Part shown: positions 1 through 6,905 of the stretch, piece after piece
Layout: each line of letters starts with the position of its first letter
Numbering within the stretch: position 1 is the first letter of the stretch
Assembly (NCBI RefSeq): GCF_035984415.1
Contig: NZ_CP130720.1
Coordinates: 1,488,001-1,552,000 of the forward strand
Origin: Streptomyces sp. NBC_01296
Lineage (GTDB): Bacteria > Actinomycetota > Actinomycetes > Streptomycetales > Streptomycetaceae
Length of the DNA: 64,000 nt
Direction of reading: 5' to 3'
Translations under genes and position numbers: made by a program
The notes under the pieces: generated by a model
What the model was told of the DNA's origin: nothing
The model's database searches: none
What the model saw: only the letters and a program-made list of their open reading frames with translations

Positions 1-844
1 GGGCTTCCTCGTCCTGCGCGGCCGTACGCTGCCGTCCTCCGAGCGCCGCGTCCTGGCCGCCTTCGCCGCGCACGTCGGCGCCGCAGTCGAGCGGGCCCGC
101 CTGGCCGAGGCCGCCGCCGAGGTCGAACCCATCAAGGCTGCCGACCGCCTGCGCACCGCCCTGCTCCGGGCCGTCAGCCACGACCTGCGGACCCCGCTGG
201 CCGGGGCACTGGCCGCGATCACCTCGCTGCGCACCCCGGACGTGGACTTCTCCCAGGAGGACCGGGCGGAGCTGCTCGGATCCGCCGAAATGTCGCTGAA
301 CCGGCTGAACCGCCTGGTGGAGAACCTGCTCGATCTCAGCCGTCTGCAAGCCGGCGCCCTCACCCTCGAACTGCGGGCCACCACCCTCGAGGAGGTCCTG
401 CCCGCAGCTCTGGAGTCACTGGACCTGCCGTCGGCGGAAGCGCCCGGCATCGACGTGCAGAACCTGGAGACCGTACCGGCGCTGCAGGCCGACCCACCTC
501 TGCTCGAACGGGTGCTGGCGAACCTGGTCGGCAACGCGGTCCGCCACGCCCCCGGAGACCGTCCGGTGCTGGTGACGGCGAGCGCCCTGGCCGGCCGGGT
601 CGAGGTCAGGATCGCCGACCGGGGGCCCGGGATCGCCGCCGACGACCGCGAGCGCGCCTTCGAGCCGTTCCAGCGCCTCGGCGACCGCGACAACACCGTC
701 GGGCTCGGCCTCGGCCTCGCCCTGGCCCGGGGGCTCACGGAGGCGATGAACGGCACCCTCACACCCGAGGACACCCCTGGCGGTGGTCTGACCATGGTCC
801 TGTCCCTGCCCGTTGCCGCCGACGCGGCCGCAGGGCGGCTCTGA
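1..844 (+). CDS. kdpD: KdpD-type sensor histidine kinase, C-terminal part (5' truncated by window)
   Basis: The reading frame is open from base 2 to the TGA at 842-844, so only the last 280 residues are present. They contain the end of a GAF-like segment, then a complete histidine kinase core: SHDLRTPLAG with the phospho-acceptor His at bases 179-181, N-box NLVGNAVRHAP, G1 box DRGPGI and a GLGLGLALA G2 box. The LRTALLRAVSHDLRTPLAG style is that of KdpD, the kinase that senses K+ limitation and phosphorylates KdpE. The kinase motifs are all intact, in contrast to the second KdpD at 6906-9389. The next gene, an RCK channel-like protein, begins 5 bp after the stop, so the two are probably co-transcribed. 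KdpE is not in the window. Confidence 0.9.
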   Translation, partial: GFLVLRGRTLPSSERRVLAAFAAHVGAAVERARLAEAAAEVEPIKAADRLRTALLRAVSHDLRTPLAGALAAITSLRTPDVDFSQEDRAELLGSAEMSLNRLNRLVENLLDLSRLQAGALTLELRATTLEEVLPAALESLDLPSAEAPGIDVQNLETVPALQADPPLLERVLANLVGNAVRHAPGDRPVLVTASALAGRVEVRIADRGPGIAADDRERAFEPFQRLGDRDNTVGLGLGLALARGLTEAMNGTLTPEDTPGGGLTMVLSLPVAADAAAGRL

Positions 845-849
845 CCCGT

Positions 850-2794
850 ATGTCCTCCTCCACCCTCCACCTCCGAACGGGCCTCGGACAGCGATCCCAG
901 CACATGATCATCTGCGGGGACGACGGACTCGTGCACCGCCTGGCACAGGAGCTCGACGCCGTCTGCGGTGAGGCCGTCACGGTCGTGCTGCCGTCGCGGC
1001 GCGACGGGCACGGCGCCGATGTCGTCGCCCTGCACCGCGACCCCCACTCCCCCGTCGAACTGCTCATCTCCGCCAGGCCGGACGAGCAGGCCCTGCGGGC
1101 GGCCGGCGTCGAACGTGCCGCCGCGCTCGCGCTCACGTACGGCGACGACCAGATGAACATGACCGCTGCCCTGCTGGCCCGCAGCATCAATCCGTCCGTG
1201 CGCCTGGTCATCCGCATGTTCAACCGGGACCGCGGCCGCCACCTGGAACGCCTCCTCGACCGCGCCGCCGCCGCATACACGCGAGACGACGACACATCCA
1301 TCGACGCGTCCACGACGATCCTCTCCGACGCCGACACCGCCGTACCCGAGCTGGTCGCCGCCGCCGCGGTCGGACGCGGCCACACGCTCCAGGTCGAGGG
1401 CAAAGTGTTCCGCGGTGTCGTACGCCCGGCCGGAACGCCACCCCACGCGACGGACCTCGCCACCCTCGCCGTCCTCTCCGGAACCCACATGGACGATCCG
1501 CTGGGCGAGGACAGTGCGGAAACCCCCGGCGCGAGCGGCACCCAGCTGCTCCCCGACACCGCGACCGCGTACCACCGGCAGTTCACGCACGGCCGCCTCA
1601 TGCTCGAAGAGGTGACCCAGCACCATGCGCCGGCGTCCCCCTCCCGACGACGGCGGCGGCGGCGGCGGGCCTACGGTGGCTGGCTGCGCGACCGGATCGG
1701 GCACCTGCCCTGGAAGATCTTCGTCTCCCGCGAGGTGACGGCCGTCTTCGGAGTCCTCGGCGCGGCCGTGGTGCTCCTGGCCACGGCAACGGCCGTCGTG
1801 GAGGACGGACCGCTGTGGAAGTCGGTGTACCTGCCGCTACTGGACATCTTCACCATGGGCGACCCGGCCACCGAGGAGTCCACGGCCCGCCAGGTGCTTC
1901 AGCTGATCGCGGGTTTCGTGGGCCTGGCCGTACTACCGCTCGTCGTGGCCGCCGCCATGAACGCCACCCTGGCCTTCCGTACGGCATCGGCCAACCACGT
2001 ACCGGATACGAGCCTGCACGACCACATCGTCCTGGTCGGCCTCGGCAAGATCGGCACGCGCGTCCTGGCGCAGCTGTGCACCACCGACCACAAGGTCGTG
2101 GTCATCGAGCGTGATCCGCAGGCCCGGGGGGTCGCCCTGGCGCGCGAGCTCGGTGTGCACCTGCTCCTCGAGGACGCCGCCGCCCCCGGAGTGCTGGACC
2201 TCGCCCGCATCACCACCAGCAAGTCGCTGCTCGTCCTCACCCACGACGACGGCGAGAACCTCGACATCGTGATGGCAGCCCGCGAGAGCAATCCCCGGGT
2301 GCGGGCGGTGATGCGCCTGTACGGCGACGACTTCGCCGCCACCGTCTCGCGCACCATGCGCGCCGGCTACCCGGACGCTCTCACCCGCAGCCGCAGTGTC
2401 TCGGCATTGGCGGCACCGTCCTTCGCCGCCGCGATGATGGGCCGCCACGTGCTGGGGGTGATGCCGGGTGGAGCGCGGATCCCTGCTCTTCACCGTCGTG
2501 GACGTCGCCGGCCACCCGGAGCTGGAAGGGCACTCGATACACGAGGCCTTCAAGGAGCACGAGTGGCGCGTGCTCGCCGTCGGCCCTTCGACCAGCCGGC
2601 ATTCTGCCTCGTCCACGGACACGCTCGGCGGATTCCGCACGGACCGGCCCGCATTCGACTGGCGCCCACCACACGGACGGATCCTGCGACACGACGACCG
2701 AGTCGTGCTGGTGACCACACGCCGGGGTCTCGACTTCCTGATGACGGGAGTCCAACCCATCCCGGTAGGCCGCAGACAGCATCCGGCCCATTGA
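850..2794 (+). pseudogene. Two-RCK, two-TM ion channel/TrkA-like protein, apparent frameshift near 2465
   Basis: ATG at 850 opens a frame encoding an N-terminal TrkA-N/RCK-like domain (about residues 15-140), a basic linker, two membrane segments (about 295-315 and 350-375) separated by a pore-like loop with TMGD, then a second RCK Rossmann domain with GLGKIGTRV (about 395-520). The family resembles CASTOR/POLLUX-like and RCK-gated channels. After residue about 538 this frame becomes Arg/Pro-rich and unlike protein, running on into the next genes. The +1 frame from about 2468 to 2794 instead carries a plausible RCK-C-like tail (VERGSLLFTVVDVAGHPELE). One extra G in the run CCGGGTGG at 2464-2471 explains the shift. 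It is either a real frameshift mutation or a sequence error. Location next to kdpD suggests K+ homeostasis. Confidence 0.75.
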
Positions 2795-2876
2795 TCTCGT
2801 ATGGCGCGCAATCGCCGCACCGGCCGGCTCAAACCCTGGATCACGCAGGGGAAGTCATTTTCACCATGGGGGTCTT

Positions 2877-3320
2877 ATGTCGTTCGATGAGGAATGGGCG
2901 GAGCTCAGGTCAGCCGCTGTCGAGAGGCAGACCGCCATGCGGCTCAATCATCTCGACCCCGGAGGGGGCGGTGGGCCGGGGCCGCAGGGGGATCTGGTGG
3001 TCACGCAGAAGGATCTTGCGGCCGTCGGCGACGCGGCATTCAAGCTCCGCCAGAGACTCGGCACCGACGGGGACCACGCCAAGGCCAGTACGTACGAGGC
3101 GGCAGGCTCCTTGAAGAAGGACTTCGCCCTCGGCGGGGCCCTGTCGACGCTCGCGGACAAATGGCACGACCAGGTCGGCACCCTGCTGGATGCCTGCGCT
3201 CACATCTCCAACCACCTGGACTACACGCAGAACGCACACGCCGAGGACGAGTACTGGATCGCGACCCAGTTCAAGTTCGCGCAATTGGACAAGGGCTTCG
3301 AGGAAAGGGCGCAGCACTGA
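2877..3320 (+). CDS. Small WXG100/type-VII-secretion-like protein
   Basis: 147 residues, mostly helical, beginning MSFDEEWAELRSAAVERQ, with a Gly-rich break at about 32-40 and a second helical stretch that includes ADKWHDQ (about 92-98), reminiscent of the WxG helix-turn-helix of ESX substrates. There is no signal peptide or membrane segment. A G-rich Shine-Dalgarno-like stretch precedes the ATG. The stop shares one base with the start of the next gene (TGATG), so the pair is translationally coupled. In streptomycetes such small proteins usually precede a large protein of the same predicted secretion cluster. Family assignment is inferred from composition and context rather than a clear motif. 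Confidence 0.7.
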   Translation: MSFDEEWAELRSAAVERQTAMRLNHLDPGGGGGPGPQGDLVVTQKDLAAVGDAAFKLRQRLGTDGDHAKASTYEAAGSLKKDFALGGALSTLADKWHDQVGTLLDACAHISNHLDYTQNAHAEDEYWIATQFKFAQLDKGFEERAQH

Positions 3321-5383
3321 TGGATCTGGACGCACTGCGCTTCGCGGACTTCTCGAAGCTGTCCACGGCCGTGGCCGACTGGACGGCCATGGCGACCAAG
3401 CTGTGGGAGCTCGAGTCGGACGCCCGCGGCGATCTCGGCGGGAAAGCGGCGAAGGCCGACTGGGCGGGGGTGAACGCGACCGTGACAAGGGAGTTCATCG
3501 GCAAGACCGCCAAGGAGTTCGCCGACGCGGCCACCGAGGCCACCAGCATCGGGAACATCCTGCGTGACACCCGCGGTGAACTCGTCGACTACAAGACCCG
3601 GCTGAACGAGGCGATCTCCCGGGCCCTGGAGAAGAACCTCACCGTAGTCGGGACCGGTGACGGCGGTTTCACCGTCACGATGAACATCCACCCCGACCGC
3701 GCGGCCAAGGGTCACACGGTCCCCGAGCACACCGAAGCCGACGCGACCGCGTTCCGCGACGAGGTGCAGCGGATCCTGCAGGGGGCCACCGAAAGCGACT
3801 CAACGGCCGCCCAGGCCCTGACCATGCTGGTCAGCCAGACCCCGTACGGCTTCTCCGACGCCGCCTACTGCGACCGCGACCGGGCGGCGGATGCGATGAA
3901 GGACGCCGACCGGATCGCGAAGCTCCTCAAGACCAAGGGGGACGACATGTCCCCGGAGGAGTTCGACAAGCTGGGCGCCGACCTGGCGAAGTACAAGGAC
4001 GACCGCCTCTTCCAGGAGACGCTCGCCACCACCATCGGCCCGCGCGGCCTGCTCGATTTCTGGGCGGACCTGGCCGACCCCTCCGACGGCGGCACTCTCC
4101 AGCGCTCCCGTCACGACCAGTTCGGCGACTTCCAGCGCAACCTCTCCCTCACCCTGGCCGGCGCCACCCAGTCAGACAGCCCGGCGATGCGCACCTGGGA
4201 GAACGACATGGTCAAGCTGGGCGAGGAGCGGATCCAGACCCGCGGCAGCCAGGTCTACGGCTACCAGGTGATGAGCAACCTCATGCGCAGCGGGGACTGG
4301 GACAACCGGTTCCTGAACGACTACGGCAACGCGCTGGTCGCCACCGAGAAGAAGATGAAGCTCCCCGGCAATTACTGGAACGGCGGCGTCCCGCCGGTGC
4401 CGAAGATGAACTTCATCGGCGAGGACTTCGGCCGCGACCCCATGACGGGCTTCATGACCGGCCTGGCGGCCAGCCCGCACACCGCGACCGAGTTCTTCAA
4501 CACCACCCAGCCCACCGACAATGCCCAGTACGTCCTCGGTGACCGTCAGACCTTCGACGACACCCCGCTCAACAGCAAGGACGGCAACTCCGCACGCGAG
4601 GCCACCGGCGCCGCCCTGGTCTCCGCCGCAACAGGAGTCAACCCGAACGACCCCACCGCACGCCCCGCGGACCTCACCCCGGAACACCGTCAAGTCCTCG
4701 ACCGCTCCCTGAAGTACCTTTCCGAGCGCGGCGACGACTTCCCCTCCGAGATGCGCGACGACATGGCCAAGATCCTCTCCACCCACAGCGACGTCGTCCA
4801 CCACTCAGCCAGCTCACTCGCCGACGACAGCAACGACCCCCGTCTGCTGGACCGCCACCAGCTCTTGGAGGTCAGCAAGCAGGTATCCCGCGACCAGGAC
4901 TCCTACGGCATGCTCAACGAGGCCATGAACCGCGAAATGATCAAGGACATCCACGCGGACCACCCCAGCGACCCCAAGGAGAACCTGCTCCGGGCCGGTG
5001 CCACCGTGGGCTTCCTGGAAGAGGCCCGCTACCAGGCCCTGAAGACCGACAAGGACGACCCCTCCTGGGACGCCAAGTGGCTCTACCACGGCTTCGGCGG
5101 TGCCGCGAACTTCATCCCCGTCGTCGGAGACGCCGCACAGCGGGGCGTCGACGCCCTCGCCTACCAGTGGCAGCTCGACGAACAGGCACGGATCAACGCC
5201 GAAACCACGCGCCAGAACGGTGAGACGTTCACCGCCCGTGAGCGGCAGCTCCAGGCCCTCGCCGACGAATGGGCACAGGTCAATCCCAGCGGCGGCAACA
5301 ACCGCTACGTGCTCACCTCCGAGATCAACGGGGCTGCCTTCGACGGAAACCAGAAGGCCCAGGGTCTGGCGGGCGCCCAGTGA
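3320..5383 (+). CDS. Large helical protein of type-VII-like cluster (DUF6571-like)
   Basis: 687 residues from the ATG at 3320, which overlaps the upstream stop; the frame is open upstream, but that part overlaps the preceding gene and is Arg-rich. The N-terminus (residues 1-110) looks like an ESX/WXG helical module: FADFSKLSTAVADW and KADWAGVNATVTREF. The long remainder is soluble and acidic with no catalytic motif I recognise; a hydrophobic stretch near residue 595 (GGAANFIPVVGDAAQRG) recalls the GxAxxxIPxxG region of secreted actinobacterial toxin-like proteins. I believe it corresponds to the DUF6571-type family, but this is from memory. Its stop overlaps the GTG start of the following lipoprotein gene, so 2877-5904 reads as one operon. 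Confidence 0.75.
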   Translation: MDLDALRFADFSKLSTAVADWTAMATKLWELESDARGDLGGKAAKADWAGVNATVTREFIGKTAKEFADAATEATSIGNILRDTRGELVDYKTRLNEAISRALEKNLTVVGTGDGGFTVTMNIHPDRAAKGHTVPEHTEADATAFRDEVQRILQGATESDSTAAQALTMLVSQTPYGFSDAAYCDRDRAADAMKDADRIAKLLKTKGDDMSPEEFDKLGADLAKYKDDRLFQETLATTIGPRGLLDFWADLADPSDGGTLQRSRHDQFGDFQRNLSLTLAGATQSDSPAMRTWENDMVKLGEERIQTRGSQVYGYQVMSNLMRSGDWDNRFLNDYGNALVATEKKMKLPGNYWNGGVPPVPKMNFIGEDFGRDPMTGFMTGLAASPHTATEFFNTTQPTDNAQYVLGDRQTFDDTPLNSKDGNSAREATGAALVSAATGVNPNDPTARPADLTPEHRQVLDRSLKYLSERGDDFPSEMRDDMAKILSTHSDVVHHSASSLADDSNDPRLLDRHQLLEVSKQVSRDQDSYGMLNEAMNREMIKDIHADHPSDPKENLLRAGATVGFLEEARYQALKTDKDDPSWDAKWLYHGFGGAANFIPVVGDAAQRGVDALAYQWQLDEQARINAETTRQNGETFTARERQLQALADEWAQVNPSGGNNRYVLTSEINGAAFDGNQKAQGLAGAQ

Positions 5384-5904
5384 GCCGCCGCTGCGCCATC
5401 GCCTTGGTCGTGCTCTTGCTCGCCGGTACGGCCGGGTGCGCACAGGGCCAGGAGTACGCCGTACCCGGCGACGTCTGCGGCGTCGAGGTTCAGTCGGCTC
5501 TCCTGAAACCGCTGCTGCCGCCCGGTGATTCGTTCAAACAGAGGAAGACCCAGGAGGGGGGTGAAGACATCACCGGCTGCGCGATGGACGTCGACAATCG
5601 ACGCGAACTGACCTTCCAGGCAAGCCTGGTGGCTGCCGATCTGGACCCGCTCCAGGTCAAGAGCACCAACCTCCTGCGCGCCGGGAATCCACAGAAGGCC
5701 GATATCGGCAGCGACGCACGCATCGCGGACAACGCGGCCATGGCATACAGCGCGTGCACTTACAAAGGTGAACAGCACCGATACGTGGTGGAGCTATGGA
5801 TGCAGAATCCGCCGACCGACGTCGACGAGCGCCGCAAGGACCTCACCCGCTTTATCGCGGCGTACCTGCCGGCGGCCCAGAAGGCGGCAGGCTGTACCTC
5901 TTGA
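5380..5904 (+). CDS. Predicted lipoprotein of the type-VII-like operon
   Basis: The GTG at 5380 overlaps the upstream TGA (GTGA). The 174-residue product starts SRRCAIALVVLLLAGTAGC, a basic n-region, hydrophobic core and lipobox LAGTAGC, so it should be exported and lipid-anchored at the conserved Cys (about residue 20). The mature part has further Cys residues (VCGVEV, TGCAMD, SACTYK, AAGCTS) that could form disulfides. No known enzymatic motif is visible. Position immediately after the large helical protein suggests an accessory or immunity-like surface lipoprotein for that protein. An in-frame ATG lies upstream at 5269 but inside the preceding gene, so it was not used. Confidence 0.8.
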   Translation: MSRRCAIALVVLLLAGTAGCAQGQEYAVPGDVCGVEVQSALLKPLLPPGDSFKQRKTQEGGEDITGCAMDVDNRRELTFQASLVAADLDPLQVKSTNLLRAGNPQKADIGSDARIADNAAMAYSACTYKGEQHRYVVELWMQNPPTDVDERRKDLTRFIAAYLPAAQKAAGCTS

Positions 5905-5966
5905 CCGGAAGGGCCACCCGCTGGGGCACAGCGGGTCCCCGAGACCTTCGACCTAGGACGCAGCCT

Positions 5967-6212
5967 GTGCGGTACGACGACGAACCGGTCTTCAAACGGA
6001 GCAAGTGGGGAACGAACCGCTACTCCTACAACCCTGGTAACCCCGTCGGGCTCGCCCTCATCATCATCACGCTGCTCTTCGTCGGAACGATGATGATCCT
6101 CATGGCCAACCGGGCCGGACCGTTCAAGCCCGCGCCCGCCCCCGCACCGTGGAGCCCGCCGCCGTACGACTACTCCCGGCCGTCCCCTTCGCTCAGCCCA
6201 CCGGGCCAATGA
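5967..6212 (+). CDS. Small single-pass membrane protein
   Basis: About 81 residues from the GTG at 5967, preceded by AGGAC with suitable spacing. After a short charged N-terminus (RYDDEPVFKRSKWGTNRY) there is one transmembrane helix, GLALIIITLLFVGTMMILM, followed by a Pro/Ser-rich tail (PAPAPAPWSPPP). It is the last gene before the perfect hairpin at 6217-6247, so it probably belongs to the same transcription unit as the lipoprotein 62 bp upstream. No family is recognised. The start codon is uncertain because the frame is open further upstream. Confidence 0.6.
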   Translation: MRYDDEPVFKRSKWGTNRYSYNPGNPVGLALIIITLLFVGTMMILMANRAGPFKPAPAPAPWSPPPYDYSRPSPSLSPPGQ

Positions 6213-6216
6213 CGCC

Positions 6217-6247
6217 GATGGGGTTCCCGCCCGGCGGGAACCCCATC
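6217..6247 (+). terminator. Perfect 14-bp hairpin closing the type-VII-like operon
   Basis: GATGGGGTTCCCGC (6217-6230), loop CCG, GCGGGAACCCCATC (6234-6247). It starts 4 bp after the stop of the small membrane protein. There is no T-tract, as is usual for actinobacterial terminators. Confidence 0.85.
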
Positions 6248-6310
6248 AAGATGGCGTAGCCATCACATCAGCGATGCGTCAGGGTCGGCCTCCAAGGCCT
6301 CCACCAGCCC

Positions 6311-6316
6311 TAACGT
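6311..6316 (+). promoter_or_regulatory. -10 element TAACGT of a leaderless gene
   Basis: TAACGT ends 7 nt before the ATG at 6324, placing transcription start at or next to the start codon. No Shine-Dalgarno sequence is visible. The same 7-nt geometry recurs at 13841, 32538 and 60442. Confidence 0.5.
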
Positions 6317-6323
6317 CGCTCTC

Positions 6324-6884
6324 ATGGGAAGACGTTTCACTCAGGCCGCGACCGGTGCACAGGGCACCGAAGCGGCGCCTCCTGGACCCTTCGCACAGGA
6401 CATCCACTGGGCCGGTGAGAGGCGCTCGGCGATCGGTGTCGCGTTCCTCCTGCTCACGGCCCTGTTCGCCATGGACGCGGGCTTCGGAGAGCTCAATGTT
6501 TCCCGCGGCGCCCTCTGGACGGGTCTGGCCGGCCTTCTCTTCGTGATCTTGCACCCGCCTCGGGTCTCCGTGCGCCCCGGTCTGCTGATCACCCGTGGAC
6601 TGCTGGTGACGGACACCGTCCGAACCGACTCCCTCGTCTCGGTTCGGTGGTCCGACGGGGTGGCCCAGCGGATGGTCCTCCGAGACACGGAGGGAAGTCA
6701 GGTCGAGATCGACCCGACCGTCATGATCCGCAATCCGGCGATGTGGCACCGCCTCGACACCGACACCCGCGCATCGATCCGGCGCGGCACTCTGCTGCAC
6801 GGCGCGACCGCTCTGCGACAACTGGCGCAGCGCATCGACCGCGAGACGGCCCACACGGTCTTCAAAACCTCCGGCTTGCAGTGA
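6324..6884 (+). CDS. Membrane protein with PH-like domain, hypothetical
   Basis: 186 residues. Two transmembrane segments (about 38-52 and 62-78: AIGVAFLLLTALFAM, LWTGLAGLLFVIL) are followed by a soluble beta-rich region (VSVRPGLLITRGLLVTDTVRTDSLVSVRW) of the type seen in bacterial PH-like (bPH2) membrane proteins. No catalytic motif is visible. It probably starts as a leaderless transcript (TAACGT at 6311). It converges on the KdpD-like gene at 6906; only 21 bp separate the two stops. The protein at 9476-10027 looks like a distant relative with the same topology. Confidence 0.7.
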   Translation: MGRRFTQAATGAQGTEAAPPGPFAQDIHWAGERRSAIGVAFLLLTALFAMDAGFGELNVSRGALWTGLAGLLFVILHPPRVSVRPGLLITRGLLVTDTVRTDSLVSVRWSDGVAQRMVLRDTEGSQVEIDPTVMIRNPAMWHRLDTDTRASIRRGTLLHGATALRQLAQRIDRETAHTVFKTSGLQ

Positions 6885-6905
6885 CCACTCACGCCCTCGT
6901 GCCGG

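Noticed and set aside
2894..3319. Upstream extension of the large helical protein
   Set aside because: Arg/Gly-rich sequence overlapping the small WXG-like gene in another frame; the ATG at 3320 is coupled to its stop.
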